This document shows, one piece after another, positions 19,500 to 29,320 of a stretch of 64,000 bases of DNA (positions within the stretch are counted from its first letter, which is position 1; every line of letters begins with the position of its first letter). Source of the DNA: Mixta tenebrionis (GTDB lineage Bacteria; Pseudomonadota; Gammaproteobacteria; Enterobacterales; Enterobacteriaceae). Made by a program: the position numbers and the translations under genes. The notes below the pieces were generated by a model. That model did not search any database. It was given only the letters and a program-made list of their open reading frames with translations, and was not told the origin of the DNA. The stretch is taken from the NCBI RefSeq assembly GCF_006517625.1, contig NZ_VHQI01000002.1, positions 540,537 through 604,536 on the forward strand, given 5' to 3'.

Positions 19500-20375
19500 A
19501 TGCCAGCAATAACCCGTCGACAACTGCTTGCCGCAATGGCGCTCTCTCCGCTGCTCTGGCAGCAGGGCGTGCGGGCGGAAACGATCGATAACCGGCGCAT
19601 CGTCGCGCTGGAATGGCTGCCGATAGAGCTGATGATGGCGCTGGGCGTGGTGCCGATGGCGGCAGCGGAGCTGTTCAACTATCGCGACTGGGTCGGCAAG
19701 CCGCAGCTGCCCGCCAGCGTGATCGATGTCGGTTTGCGTACCGAACCCAATATGGAGCTGCTGACGCAGCTGCGCCCCTCATTGATTCTCTATTCCAGCG
19801 GCTACGGCCCTTCGCCGGCCAGGCTGGCGCGTATTGCGCCCTGCCTGGGATTCGCCTTTAACAGCGGAGAGGGGAAGCCGCTTACCTCGGCGCGCCACTC
19901 TTTAATGCAGCTGGCGCAGCGCATCGGCAAAGTGCCGCAGGCGCAGGCGCACCTGCAGCAGTTCGCCAGCTTTATCAGCGAGATGCGCGCCCGACTGGCG
20001 CCCTGGGCCGCGAAGCCGCTGCTGCTGATGTCGCTGATCGACAGCCGCCACGTTATCGTATTCGGCAAGGGCAGCCTGTTTCTGGAAACGCTACAGGAAC
20101 TGGGGCTGCAAAGCGCCTGGCAGGGCGAAACCAACTTTTGGGGCAGCGCGGTGGTCGGCATTGAACGGCTGGCCAGCGTACGCGACGCCGAGGCGATCTG
20201 TTTCGATCATGGCGATGCGGCGCTGATGGCGCAGGTTGGCGCAACCGAGCTGTGGCAGTCGCTGCCCTTTGTCCGGCAGCAGCGTTTCAGGCGCGTACCC
20301 ACCATCTGGTTTTATGGCGCCACGCTCTCGGCAATGGAGTTTTGCCGTACTCTCGCCCACGAACTGGAGGCATAA
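19500..20375 (+). CDS. fhuD: Ferrichrome periplasmic binding protein
   Basis: FhuD carries ferric hydroxamates from FhuA to FhuB in the periplasm. The 291-residue protein opens with TRRQLLAAMALSPLL, a twin-arginine-type signal as in E. coli FhuD, with cleavage likely near Ala-Glu at 26-27. IVALEWLPIELMMALG, VIDVGLRTEPNMELL and QGETNFWGSAVVGIERLA are family blocks. Its TAA stop shares one base with the fhuB start (TAATG), which suggests coupled translation. Confidence 0.96.
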   Translation: MPAITRRQLLAAMALSPLLWQQGVRAETIDNRRIVALEWLPIELMMALGVVPMAAAELFNYRDWVGKPQLPASVIDVGLRTEPNMELLTQLRPSLILYSSGYGPSPARLARIAPCLGFAFNSGEGKPLTSARHSLMQLAQRIGKVPQAQAHLQQFASFISEMRARLAPWAAKPLLLMSLIDSRHVIVFGKGSLFLETLQELGLQSAWQGETNFWGSAVVGIERLASVRDAEAICFDHGDAALMAQVGATELWQSLPFVRQQRFRRVPTIWFYGATLSAMEFCRTLAHELEA

Positions 20376-22357
20376 TGCGCGCACGTTTTACCTTTTCCGT
20401 CGCGCCGATGGTCGCGCTGTTTATCGGCGCCCTGGCGCTGACCGGCTTCAATCTGAGCCAACATCTGCCGCAGGCGCAGTGGCTGGAGGCGCTATGGCAG
20501 CCGGATATCGATAATATCGATCAGATGGTATTTCACTTCAGCCTGCTGCCGCGGCTGGCGATCGCGCTGCTGGCCGGCGCCGGGCTGGGGCTGGTGGGCG
20601 TGCTGTTCCAGCAGGCGCTGCGCAATCCGCTGGCGGAGCCAACCACGCTGGGCGTCGCCAGCGGCGCCCAGCTGGGCATTACGGTGGCCACGCTCTGGGC
20701 GCTGCCGGGCGGGCAATTGACGCAGCATATGGCGGCGCTGATCGGCGCGCTGCTGATCGGCCTGCTGGTGTTCGGCATCGCCTGGGGAAAACGTCTGTCG
20801 CCGGTGACGCTGATTCTCGCCGGGCTGGTGATGAGCCTTTACTGCGGCGCGGTCAACCAGATCTTCGCGATTTTCAAACACGATCAGCTGCAGAACCTGT
20901 TCCTCTGGAGCACCGGCTCTCTGAGCCAGCAGGACTGGAGCAACGTGACCTTTCTGCTGCCGCGCCTGCTGGCGGGCTTTTTGCTGGCGCTGCTGCTGCG
21001 TCGGCCGCTGACGCTGCTGGGGCTGGATGACGGCGTAGCGCGAAATCTCGGCATGGCGCTTGCGCTGGTGCGGCTGGCGACGCTGGGGCTGGCGATTGTA
21101 CTAAGCGCCATGCTGGTCAACGCCGTCGGCATCGTCGCCTTTATTGCGCTGTTCTCGCCGCTGCTGGCGAAGCTGCTGGGCGCCCGGCGCCTGCTTAGCC
21201 GCATGCTGCTGGCGCCGCTGACTGGCGCGTTGCTGCTCTGGCTGGCGGATCAGTGCGTTATCTGGCTGGCCGATCACTGGCGCGAAGTCTCTACCGGCAC
21301 CTTAACCGCGCTGACCGGCGCGCCGATTTTGCTGTGGCTGCTGCCGCGTCTGCGTAGCGCCGCCGTGCCGCCGCAGCTTAACCCGGCTGAGCGGCTGCCG
21401 CTGGAGCGCCGGCACGTGCTGCTCTGGACGCTGGCGGCGCTGGGCGTACTGCTGCTGCTGGCGGCGACGGCGCTGGCGCTGGGACGCGATGCGCAGGGCT
21501 GGCAGTGGGCCAGCGGCGAACTCTGGCATCAGCTGCAGCCGTGGCGGGCGCCGCGCATGACGGCGGCGCTGGCGGCGGGCGTGATGCTCGGCGCGGCGGG
21601 CACGCTGATTCAGCGGCTGACCGGCAACCCAATGGCCAGCCCGGAAGTGCTGGGCATCAGCTCCGGCGCGGCCTGCGGCGTGGTATTAATGCTGTTTTTG
21701 GTGCCGGGCGACGCCTTCGGCTGGCTGCTGCCTGCCGGCAGCCTCGGCGCGGCGGCAACGCTGCTGTTGATTATGCTGGTAGCGGGGCGCGGCGGCTTTT
21801 CGCCGGAGCGTATGCTGTTGGCGGGGGTGGCGATCGGCACCGCTTTTACCACGCTGCTGGCGATGCTGCTGGCCAGCGGCGATCCGCGCATGGCGATGCT
21901 GCTGAGCTGGGTTTCCGGTTCAACCTACGGTATCGATGCGCCGCAGGCAGCGCGTACCGCGCTGGTGGCGGTAGCGCTGGTGGGGATTGCGCCGTTGGCC
22001 AGCCGCTGGCTGACGATTTTGCCGCTCGGCGGCGCGACGGCGCGCGCCATCGGTATCGCGCTGACGCCGGTACGCCTGAGCCTGCTGCTGCTGGCCGCCG
22101 CGCTGACCGCCGCCGCAACGCTGACTATCGGGCCGCTGAGTTTTGTCGGGCTGATGGCACCGCATATGGCGCGTATGCTCGGCTTTCGCCGCGCGCTGCC
22201 GCAGCTGGTTGTGGCCGCGCTGCTGGGCGGGGGGCTGATGCTGATTGCCGACTGGTGCGGCAGAATGGCGGCGTTTCCAAACCAGATCCCGGCCGGGCTG
22301 CTGGCGACCTTTATCGGCGCGCCTTATTTTATCTGGCTGTTGCGTAAAACGATATAA
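20375..22357 (+). CDS. fhuB: Ferrichrome ABC transporter permease (double-length)
   Basis: FhuB is the inner-membrane channel for ferric hydroxamates. It is 660 residues, twice the usual FecCD-family length, because two homologous halves of about ten membrane helices are fused. Each half carries its own coupling region (first VGIVAFIALFSPLL, second GPLSFVGLMAPHMARMLGF). I use ATG 20375, which overlaps the fhuD stop; an upstream start at 20252 lies inside fhuD. It is the last gene of the operon and ends just before a strong hairpin. Confidence 0.97.
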   Translation: MRARFTFSVAPMVALFIGALALTGFNLSQHLPQAQWLEALWQPDIDNIDQMVFHFSLLPRLAIALLAGAGLGLVGVLFQQALRNPLAEPTTLGVASGAQLGITVATLWALPGGQLTQHMAALIGALLIGLLVFGIAWGKRLSPVTLILAGLVMSLYCGAVNQIFAIFKHDQLQNLFLWSTGSLSQQDWSNVTFLLPRLLAGFLLALLLRRPLTLLGLDDGVARNLGMALALVRLATLGLAIVLSAMLVNAVGIVAFIALFSPLLAKLLGARRLLSRMLLAPLTGALLLWLADQCVIWLADHWREVSTGTLTALTGAPILLWLLPRLRSAAVPPQLNPAERLPLERRHVLLWTLAALGVLLLLAATALALGRDAQGWQWASGELWHQLQPWRAPRMTAALAAGVMLGAAGTLIQRLTGNPMASPEVLGISSGAACGVVLMLFLVPGDAFGWLLPAGSLGAAATLLLIMLVAGRGGFSPERMLLAGVAIGTAFTTLLAMLLASGDPRMAMLLSWVSGSTYGIDAPQAARTALVAVALVGIAPLASRWLTILPLGGATARAIGIALTPVRLSLLLLAAALTAAATLTIGPLSFVGLMAPHMARMLGFRRALPQLVVAALLGGGLMLIADWCGRMAAFPNQIPAGLLATFIGAPYFIWLLRKTI

Positions 22358-22385
22358 CAAGGGCGCCGCAGGGCGCCCTTGTTAC
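22356..22385. terminator. Bidirectional terminator between fhuB and hemL
   Basis: AACAAGGGCGCC (22356-22367) pairs with GGCGCCCTTGTT (22372-22383) around a GCAG loop. It sits between the convergent ends of fhuB and hemL and can serve both. Confidence 0.75.
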
Positions 22386-23669
22386 TTATGCCAGGCGGGC
22401 AAAACTACGCCGTGCGGCTTCTACGGTGCGCTGAATATCCTGCGCGCTGTGCGCCAGCGACATAAAGCCCGCTTCAAAGGCGGAGGGCGCCAGATAGACG
22501 CCTTCTTCCAGCATCAGATGGAAGAAGCGCTTAAAGCGTTCGGTATCGCAGCGCGTCACGTCGGCATAGCAGGTTACCTGCGCGGCATCGGTAAAGAACA
22601 GGCCGAACATGCCGCCGACGTGGTTAACCACCAGCGGGATATTTTCTGCCTGCGCCGCTTCGCGCAGCCCCTGCGCCAGCTGGGTGGTCAATGCCGTCAG
22701 CGTGGCGTGGGCGCCGGGCTGGGCGATTTCATTCAGGCAGGCGTAGCCCGCCGCCATGGCGATCGGGTTGCCGGAGAGCGTGCCGGCCTGATAAACCGGG
22801 CCGGTCGGCGCCAGCGCCGTCATCACATCGCGACGCCCGCCGAAGGCGCCAACCGGCATACCGCCGCCGATAATTTTGCCGAGGCAGGTCAGATCCGGCG
22901 TGACGCCGTAGTGCGCCTGCGCGCCGCCCAGCGCCACGCGGAAACCGGTCATCACCTCATCGATAATCAGCAGCGCGCCGAACTCATCGCACAGCGCGCG
23001 CAGGCCCGGCAGGAATTCGGGCAGCGGCGGGATACAGTTCATATTGCCGGCGACCGGCTCGACGATAATGCAGGCGATTTCGTGCGGATACTGCTCAAAA
23101 GCGGCGCGCACTGAAGCAAGATCGTTATAGGTACAGGTCAGGGTATGTTTGGCGAAATCTTCCGGTACGCCCGGCGAATTGGGCTGGCCGAGCGTCAGCG
23201 CGCCGGAACCCGCTTTTACCAGCAGGCTGTCGGCGTGGCCGTGATAGCAGCCTTCGAACTTAATAATCTTATCGCGGTGGGTGAAGCCGCGCGCCAGGCG
23301 GATAGCGCTCATGGTGGCTTCGGTGCCGGAGTTGACCATACGCACCATATCCATCGACGGCACCAGTTCGCAAACCAGCTCCGCCATTTTGACTTCCATC
23401 TCGGTTGGCGCGCCGAAGCTCAGGCCGCGTTCCGCCGCCTCGATAACCGCATTACGGATAGCCGGATGGTTATGGCCCAGCACCATCGGCCCCCAGGAGC
23501 CGACATAGTCGATATAGGCTTTGCCGTCGGCATCGTAAATCCAGGCGCCGTCGGCACGCTCAATAAACAAGGGGACGCCGCCGACGCCGTTAAAGGCGCG
23601 CACCGGCGAGTTAACGCCGCCGGGGATAGAACGCTGCGCCTGGTGATACAGGTGTTCGGACTTACTCAT
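22386..23669 (-). CDS. hemL: Glutamate-1-semialdehyde 2,1-aminomutase
   Basis: HemL converts glutamate-1-semialdehyde into 5-aminolevulinate, the entry step of haem synthesis by the C5 route, using pyridoxal/pyridoxamine phosphate. The ATG at 23669 (427 residues) is seven bases from an AGGAG site, better than the TTG codon before it. The PLP lysine lies in [12 protein letters not shown] (near 265). [17 protein letters not shown] and EPVAGNMNC are conserved class-III aminotransferase blocks. It is divergent from clcA. Confidence 0.97.
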   Translation of the reverse strand: MSKSEHLYHQAQRSIPGGVNSPVRAFNGVGGVPLFIERADGAWIYDADGKAYIDYVGSWGPMVLGHNHPAIRNAVIEAAERGLSFGAPTEMEVKMAELVCELVPSMDMVRMVNSGTEATMSAIRLARGFTHRDKIIKFEGCYHGHADSLLVKAGSGALTLGQPNSPGVPEDFAKHTLTCTYNDLASVRAAFEQYPHEIACIIVEPVAGNMNCIPPLPEFLPGLRALCDEFGALLIIDEVMTGFRVALGGAQAHYGVTPDLTCLGKIIGGGMPVGAFGGRRDVMTALAPTGPVYQAGTLSGNPIAMAAGYACLNEIAQPGAHATLTALTTQLAQGLREAAQAENIPLVVNHVGGMFGLFFTDAAQVTCYADVTRCDTERFKRFFHLMLEEGVYLAPSAFEAGFMSLAHSAQDIQRTVEAARRSFARLA

Positions 23670-23768
23670 CAATCGGCTCCTGAATTAGGTAAAAACTCGC
23701 TTATTCTAAGGGAACTTATACGCGCGTTGAAAGGCACGCGCTAAGATTGTTGCTCAGAACGGCAATTT

Positions 23769-23797
23769 TTGCCCAGGCTTGCGGTGCGGCGTATTAT
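23769..23797 (+). promoter_or_regulatory. Likely sigma-70 promoter of clcA
   Basis: TTGCCC (23769-23774), a 17-base spacer and TATTAT (23792-23797) lie about 40 bases before the clcA start codon. This is a reasonable match to the sigma-70 consensus, judged by eye. Confidence 0.45.
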
Positions 23798-23838
23798 AGC
23801 GGGCTTGCTTATCTTTCTACCTTTCCGATACGAGTATT

Positions 23839-25248
23839 ATGAAACAAACTCCGACTTCCACAGAACAACTGCATGTGGTGCCTCTGCGCCGTACCGATTT
23901 TCTGCGAATGCTGTTGCGTCGTGATAAGACGCCGGTGGCGATACTGGTGGTCGCCGGCGTGGTCGGTACGCTGGCCGGGCTGGTCGGCGTCGCCTTTGAA
24001 AAAGCGGTGACTGCGGTGCAGCTCTGGCGGATGGGCGTGGTAGCCACAACCGGCGATCATCTGTGGCTGGCGTTTCCGCTGGCCTTTATCCTTTCCGCCG
24101 TGCTGGCGGTGTTCGGCTACTGGCTGGTGCGCCGCTTTGCGCCGGAGGCGGGCGGTTCCGGTATCCCGGAAATCGAAGGCGCGCTGGAGGAGCTGCGCCC
24201 GGTGCGCTGGTGGCGCGTTATCCCGGTCAAATTTCTCGGCGGCATGGGGACGCTGGGCGCGGGCATGGTGCTGGGCAGGGAGGGGCCGACCGTGCAGCTG
24301 GGCGGCAACGTAGGCCGCATGGTGCTCGATCTGTTCCGGATGCGCAGCGCTGAAGCGCGCCACTCGCTGCTGGCGACCGGCGCCGCCGCCGGGCTTTCTG
24401 CCGCGTTTAACGCGCCGCTGGCCGGCATCCTGTTTATTATCGAAGAGATGCGCCTGCAGTTTCGCTACAGCCTGATTTCGATTAAGGCGGTCTTTATCGG
24501 CGTAATTATGTCGAGCATCGTTTTCCGCTACTTTAACGGCGAGCAGGCGGTGATCGCCGTCGGCAAGCTTGCCGGCGCGCCGGTAAATACGCTGTGGCTC
24601 TATCTGCTGCTGGGGATGCTGTTCGGCGCCGTCGGCGTGCTGTTTAACCAGCTGCTTTTCCGCACCCAGGATTTTTTCCAGCGGCTGCACGGCGGCGTGA
24701 TGAAAAAAGCGCTGATTATCGGCGCGCTGCTGGGCGGGGTTTGCGGCGTGCTCGCGCTTATCGAGCCGGAGGCGGCCGGCGGCGGATTTAACCTGATTCC
24801 GCTGGCGACGGCGGGGCACTACAGCGTCGGCGCGCTGCTGTTTATCTTTATCGCCAGGGTGGTGACCACGCTGCTTTGTTTCGGCTCCGGCGCGCCGGGC
24901 GGCATTTTCGCGCCGATGCTGGCGTTGGGCACGCTATTGGGCACCGCGTTCGGTATGGCCAGCGCGGCGCTGCTGCCCTCGCTGACGCTCGATCCCGGCA
25001 CCTTCGCCATCGCCGGTATGGGCGCGCTGTTCGCCGCATCGGTACGCGCGCCGCTGACCGGCATCGTGCTGGTGCTGGAGATGACCGATAACTATCAGCT
25101 GATTTTACCGATGATTATTACCTGCCTCGGCGCGACGCTGGTGGCGCAGTTTCTCGGCGGCAAGCCGATCTACTCCACGCTGCTGGCGCGCACCCTGGCG
25201 AAGCAGCAGGAGGCGGAAAAGGCACAGAGTGCGAGCGCGAATACTTGA
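23839..25248 (+). CDS. clcA: H+/Cl- exchange transporter ClcA
   Basis: ClcA exchanges two chloride ions for one proton across the inner membrane and supports extreme acid resistance in E. coli. The 469-residue protein has about 18 membrane helices. The selectivity elements are [20 protein letters not shown] (gating Glu near 148) and GAPGGIFAP. The proton glutamate is in [12 protein letters not shown] (near 203). [12 protein letters not shown] near the end is also conserved. It is monocistronic here, divergent from hemL. Confidence 0.97.
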   Translation: MKQTPTSTEQLHVVPLRRTDFLRMLLRRDKTPVAILVVAGVVGTLAGLVGVAFEKAVTAVQLWRMGVVATTGDHLWLAFPLAFILSAVLAVFGYWLVRRFAPEAGGSGIPEIEGALEELRPVRWWRVIPVKFLGGMGTLGAGMVLGREGPTVQLGGNVGRMVLDLFRMRSAEARHSLLATGAAAGLSAAFNAPLAGILFIIEEMRLQFRYSLISIKAVFIGVIMSSIVFRYFNGEQAVIAVGKLAGAPVNTLWLYLLLGMLFGAVGVLFNQLLFRTQDFFQRLHGGVMKKALIIGALLGGVCGVLALIEPEAAGGGFNLIPLATAGHYSVGALLFIFIARVVTTLLCFGSGAPGGIFAPMLALGTLLGTAFGMASAALLPSLTLDPGTFAIAGMGALFAASVRAPLTGIVLVLEMTDNYQLILPMIITCLGATLVAQFLGGKPIYSTLLARTLAKQQEAEKAQSASANT

Positions 25249-25336
25249 TTGCTGTACCAGGCTATTAGATAATATTGACAAGCACGGCTATTTCTGGCCT
25301 GACAGGTTACGGCCTGATTAATTGCGGAGTAATTCA

Positions 25337-25684
25337 ATGAGTGATGAAGTAGCAGCTTTGCCGCTGCAGTTTACCGATGCGGCAGCCAGCAAGGTTAAGA
25401 CCCTGATCGCTGATGAAGAGAACCCCGATCTGAAACTGCGTGTCTATATTACCGGCGGCGGTTGCAGCGGCTTTCAGTACGGTTTCACCTTTGACGATAA
25501 AATCAACGATGGCGATATGACCATTGAGAAAGCCGGCGTCTCGCTGGTTGTTGATCCGATGAGCCTGCAATATCTGGTGGGCGGCTCGGTGGACTATACC
25601 GAAGGGCTGGAAGGCTCACGTTTTATCGTCACTAATCCTAATGCAAAAAGCACCTGCGGCTGCGGTTCTTCGTTCAGCGTCTGA
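25337..25684 (+). CDS. erpA: Iron-sulfur cluster insertion protein ErpA
   Basis: ErpA is an A-type carrier that delivers Fe-S clusters to target proteins, in E. coli including those of isoprenoid synthesis (IspG/IspH). From ATG 25337 it has 115 residues. The three ligand cysteines are Cys43 ([11 protein letters not shown]), Cys107 and Cys109 (TCGCGSSF). An upstream frame extension lacks support. A TTGACA at 25275-25280 may be part of its promoter, but I see no matching -10. The dxr product in this window feeds the same isoprenoid pathway. Confidence 0.97.
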   Translation: MSDEVAALPLQFTDAAASKVKTLIADEENPDLKLRVYITGGGCSGFQYGFTFDDKINDGDMTIEKAGVSLVVDPMSLQYLVGGSVDYTEGLEGSRFIVTNPNAKSTCGCGSSFSV

Positions 25685-25735
25685 CAGGCGGGCGTGCTTT
25701 ACCGCCGGGTAACGCACGCCGTTTTTCTTGCGCCG

Positions 25736-25990
25736 TTACCATTCAACGGTAATCAGGCGCGTTTCCTGTTTGATATTCGCCTCCTGTTCCAGCGTACTTA
25801 ACGTTACTTTCGGTTGAGCGGAAGGCTGCGGCACGCAGTTAACAGAGGGCTGACCCTGCGGCGTGATGGCTTGCCCGTTGATCTGACACTGGTTAGTAAT
25901 CGTCAGCCGGACATTTATGGTGCCGGAAATGGTCGCCGCCTGTGCGCCCGCCGCCATTAACAGCCCGCAGGCGAAGTAAATGGCCTTCAT
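25736..25990 (-). CDS. Small secreted protein, DUF2574/YehE-like
   Basis: The product is 84 residues with a signal peptide (MKAIYFACGLLMAAGAQA) and a likely cleavage before ATISG. The mature part, ATISGTINVRLTITNQCQ, has two cysteines (near residues 35 and 51) that could form a disulfide. It ends in a strand-like RLITVEW. The pattern recalls the small exported YehE/DUF2574 proteins and the start of spore-coat-U/pilin domains; the assignment is tentative. An AGGAAAAATT stretch precedes the ATG. It stands alone between erpA and btuF, at the place where E. coli has yadS, which is absent. It may act in the periplasm; the role is unknown. Confidence 0.6.
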   Translation of the reverse strand: MKAIYFACGLLMAAGAQAATISGTINVRLTITNQCQINGQAITPQGQPSVNCVPQPSAQPKVTLSTLEQEANIKQETRLITVEW

Positions 25991-26081
25991 AATTTTTCCT
26001 GGTGTTAAAAGATATCAACCCGGCGACTTATAGTATTTCGCTCGGTAAAAGTGCTATCGGTAAAACCGGCGGAAACTTTAG

Positions 26082-26885
26082 TCAGATCGCCGCTGGGTGC
26101 AGCGCCTGGCAGAGTTTTTCGGCGGCCAGCACGCTGCGCGGCCCGGCGCGGCTAAGCCAGTCTTCCGGGATGGCGACTACTGTCGCCTTGAGCTGCGGCT
26201 GCCAGAAGTTCAAGGCGCGCGCGGCGGCCTGCTCATCGCCAGGGACGATAATCAGAGCGGGATGACGCGTCAGCACCTGTTCACGGCTCACCTGCGGCCA
26301 GGGCGCCGCGCTGTCGGCAAAGATATTTTCGCCGCCGCACAGCGTCAGCAGCTGGTTTTGCAGCGTATTGCGCGCGGCGGTAAACAGCGGCTGCAGGCCG
26401 AACTGCAGAAATACCCGGCGCGGCGCGGAATCGGCGTAGCGGGCGCGCAGCGCGTTAAAGCGCGCCGCCAGCCGATCGGCGGCCTGTTGCGCCAGCGCAG
26501 GCTGCGGACTCCAGGGCGCCAGCTGCCGCAGCGCGCCGGAAAGCCCGGCTACGGAATCGGGATCGAGCCACGCGACCTTGATGCCCAGCGCCTGCAGCTG
26601 ATCGATCTGCCGCTGCGGCGAACCGCCGCGCCATGCCAGCACCAGATCCGGCTTCAGCGCCAGAATCCGCTCTACCTTAATGCCCTGCCAGTTAGCCACC
26701 TGCTCAATCTGCCGCGCTTCCGGCGGATAGTCGGACCAGGCGCTAACCGCAACGGGCGTAATTCCGGCGGCAAACGCCAGTTCGGTCAGGTGAGGCGCCA
26801 GCGTAATTACGCGCGGCGCCCCCGCCGCCAGCGCCAGACCGGAACAGATCCAGAGCGCCAGCAGCGCCAGCAGCCTGTTAGCCAC
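26082..26885 (-). CDS. btuF: Vitamin B12 periplasmic binding protein
   Basis: BtuF captures cobalamin in the periplasm and passes it to the BtuCD ABC transporter. I place the start at GTG 26885, overlapping the end of mtnN by eight bases. That gives 267 residues with a normal signal peptide ([20 protein letters not shown]). The longer frame upstream lies in mtnN and would destroy the signal. [31 protein letters not shown] and [10 protein letters not shown] are BtuF blocks. Overlap with mtnN is as in E. coli, so translation is probably coupled. Confidence 0.95.
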   Translation of the reverse strand: MANRLLALLALWICSGLALAAGAPRVITLAPHLTELAFAAGITPVAVSAWSDYPPEARQIEQVANWQGIKVERILALKPDLVLAWRGGSPQRQIDQLQALGIKVAWLDPDSVAGLSGALRQLAPWSPQPALAQQAADRLAARFNALRARYADSAPRRVFLQFGLQPLFTAARNTLQNQLLTLCGGENIFADSAAPWPQVSREQVLTRHPALIIVPGDEQAAARALNFWQPQLKATVVAIPEDWLSRAGPRSVLAAEKLCQALHPAAI

Positions 26886-27576
26886 GCGCCAGCTGGCCCA
26901 GCAGCCTTTCCACCAGCAGCGAAGACTGTTTCGCCGCCACGCTGAGGAACTCTTCAAAGCTGAGATGGGATTCCCGATCCGCCACGTCGGAGATAGCGCG
27001 GATCACTACAAAAGGCGTGGCGAACTGGTGGCAGACGTGGCCGATCGCCGTGGCCTCCATCTCAACCGCGATCGCCTGCGGGAAGGTAGCGCGAATACGC
27101 GCCAGCGGCTCCGCACCGTTGATAAAGGCGTCGCCGCTTACCACCAGTCCGCGCACCGCATGCAGATCCAGCTGTTTGATGCAGCTTTCCGCCGCGGCGA
27201 TCAGCTTATCGTCGGCCGGGAAAGCGGCGGGGCAGCCCGCCATCTGGCCCGGTTCATAGCCGAAAGCGGTAACGTCGGCGTCGTGATAGCGCACCTCATC
27301 TGATACCACGATATCGCCCACCTGCAGCGAAGCGGCAAGGCCGCCTGCTGAACCGGTGTTGATAACCACATCGGGACGGCAGCGTTCCAGCAGCAGCGCG
27401 GTGCCCATCGCCGCAGAGACTTTGCCGATACCCGACTTCAGTAGCGCAACCTCTACGCCATTCAGGGTGCCGGTATAGATTTCGCATCCGGCGATGGAAA
27501 GAGTTTGACGGTTTTCGATTTTATCGCGCAGCAGCGTAACTTCCTGCTCCATTGCACCAATAATGCCTGCTTTCAT
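26878..27576 (-). CDS. mtnN: 5'-methylthioadenosine/S-adenosylhomocysteine nucleosidase
   Basis: MtnN (Pfs) removes adenine from methylthioadenosine, S-adenosylhomocysteine and 5'-deoxyadenosine, clearing inhibitors of SAM enzymes and, through S-ribosylhomocysteine, feeding LuxS. The 232-residue protein has the catalytic Glu12 (IGAMEQEV), the loop VVSGDAFI, Glu in [10 protein letters not shown] (near 174) and Asp in AISDVAD (near 197). It is divergent from dgt and upstream of btuF. Confidence 0.97.
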   Translation of the reverse strand: MKAGIIGAMEQEVTLLRDKIENRQTLSIAGCEIYTGTLNGVEVALLKSGIGKVSAAMGTALLLERCRPDVVINTGSAGGLAASLQVGDIVVSDEVRYHDADVTAFGYEPGQMAGCPAAFPADDKLIAAAESCIKQLDLHAVRGLVVSGDAFINGAEPLARIRATFPQAIAVEMEATAIGHVCHQFATPFVVIRAISDVADRESHLSFEEFLSVAAKQSSLLVERLLGQLARG

Positions 27577-27680
27577 AGAGTTGCTCGCTAGTAATTAAAG
27601 TGGAATTCAGCGTTTGAAGTGTTGCATAGTCTATCACATGCCCGCAGAGAGATGTTTTCATGCCGCAACAAGGGGAATCG

Positions 27681-29171
27681 ATGGACAAGATTAACTTCCG
27701 CCAGCGCATCAGCTTTCAGCGTCCGTGGAACAGCCGGGAAGCGCCGCAGGGCGAGCACGCCATTACCCGCCATTTTGAAAGCGATCGCGGGCGCATTATC
27801 AACTCCGCCGCGATTCGCCGACTGCAGCAAAAAACCCAGGTCTTTCCGCTGGAGCGCAACGCCGCGGTGCGATCGCGTCTGACCCATTCGCTGGAGGTGC
27901 AGCAAACCGGCCGCTATATCGCTAAAGAGATCCTTGAAACGCTGAAGGCGCGCGGCGGGCTGGAGCAGTATGGTTTGCAGGAGCTGAGCGGCGCGTTTGA
28001 GAGCCTGGTGGAAATGGCCTGCCTGCTGCATGATGTCGGCAATCCGCCGTTCGGCCACTTCGGCGAGGCGGCGATTAATGACTGGTTCGATGCGAATTTG
28101 CCTGCCGAACTGGTGGACCCGCTGATTGCCGGAGTAAACGACGCCGCGCAGCGCGCCGACTTTAACCGCCTTAACGCCATGATTCGCCAGGATCTGTGCC
28201 ATTTTGAAGGCAATGCGCAGGCGATCCGCCTGGTGCATACGCTGCTGCAGCTGAACCTGACCTATTGTCAGGTGGCCTGTATCCTGAAGTATACCGCGCC
28301 CGCCTGGTGGCAGGGCGAGAAGCCGGCGGCGTTCGCCACGCTGATGAAGAAGCCCGGCTTTTATCTCTCGGAACGCCACTATATCGCCGATCTGCGCGCT
28401 GCGACGCAGCTGCCGGAGCACCACCGCTTCCCGTTAACCTGGATCATGGAAGCCGCTGATGACATTTCCTACTGTATCGCCGATCTGGATGATGCGGTGG
28501 AGAAGGCGATCTTTAACGTCGATACGCTGTATGGCTACCTGGAGCAGCAGTGGGGAACGGTACGTAACGGCGATGCTTTTAGCCGCACCGTGGGCTATGC
28601 CTGGCGCGAGGCGAACGCTAAGAAAATTCGCGGCAGAAGCGATCAGTTTTTCATGTCGCTGCGGGTCAGCGTGCAAAACGTGCTGGTGAGCCATGCGGTA
28701 AACCGCTTTGTGAATAATCTGGCGGCGATATTTAACGGCGACTTTAATCATGCGCTGCTGGAAGATGAGGGAGAAGAGGGACGTCTGCTGGCGTTATTTA
28801 AGACCGTCGCGCGGCGCCACGTATTTAACCATTCCGAAGTTGAACAGCTGGAATTACAGGGCTACCGCGTGATTAAGGGGTTGCTGGATATTTATCAGCC
28901 CCTGCTGGGGTTGAATTATGAATCTTTTACCACATTAATGACGGAGGATTTCCTTGCCGGACATCCCATTGAGACCCGGCTGTTCCACAAGCTTTCCGGC
29001 AAGCATCGGCGTGCTTATCAACAGCATATGCGTACGGTGAAGATTGAGCACAAATATCAGCGGCTGTTGTGGGAGCGTTATTACCGTGCGCGTCTGATTC
29101 AGGATTACATTAGCGGTATGACCGATCTTTATGCCTGGGATGAATACCGGCGTTTAATGGCGGTTGGATAG
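27681..29171 (+). CDS. dgt: dGTP triphosphohydrolase
   Basis: Dgt cuts dGTP to deoxyguanosine and triphosphate and influences dNTP balance and mutation rate. ATG 27681 is preceded by AAGGGGAA at good spacing and gives 496 residues; an in-frame ATG at 27660 would add seven residues. HD-domain residues are visible in [11 protein letters not shown] and [16 protein letters not shown], with [12 protein letters not shown] later. The C-terminus, [20 protein letters not shown], is highly conserved. degP follows in the same direction behind its own sigma-E-type promoter. Confidence 0.96.
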   Translation: MDKINFRQRISFQRPWNSREAPQGEHAITRHFESDRGRIINSAAIRRLQQKTQVFPLERNAAVRSRLTHSLEVQQTGRYIAKEILETLKARGGLEQYGLQELSGAFESLVEMACLLHDVGNPPFGHFGEAAINDWFDANLPAELVDPLIAGVNDAAQRADFNRLNAMIRQDLCHFEGNAQAIRLVHTLLQLNLTYCQVACILKYTAPAWWQGEKPAAFATLMKKPGFYLSERHYIADLRAATQLPEHHRFPLTWIMEAADDISYCIADLDDAVEKAIFNVDTLYGYLEQQWGTVRNGDAFSRTVGYAWREANAKKIRGRSDQFFMSLRVSVQNVLVSHAVNRFVNNLAAIFNGDFNHALLEDEGEEGRLLALFKTVARRHVFNHSEVEQLELQGYRVIKGLLDIYQPLLGLNYESFTTLMTEDFLAGHPIETRLFHKLSGKHRRAYQQHMRTVKIEHKYQRLLWERYYRARLIQDYISGMTDLYAWDEYRRLMAVG

Positions 29172-29238
29172 TGAAGTAATAAAAGGAGTTTTGTAAAGAT
29201 GAAGAATATTTTTTTACTTTTGCCCGACAGTTACCGAT

Positions 29239-29265
29239 GAACTTTGCGGGAAAAAATTAATCTCA
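29239..29265 (+). promoter_or_regulatory. degP: Sigma-E type promoter of degP
   Basis: GAACTT (29239-29244), a 16-base spacer and TCTCA (29261-29265) closely match the RpoE consensus (GAACTT, 16 bases, TCTGA). They lie about 55 bases before the degP start. E. coli degP is a classic RpoE target, so the envelope-stress control is likely kept. CpxR control cannot be judged by eye. Confidence 0.7.
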
Positions 29266-29320
29266 TCAACACTACCATCGTTATGGTTAGCTTCATTGGA
29301 TTCAATACGAGTACAGACGA

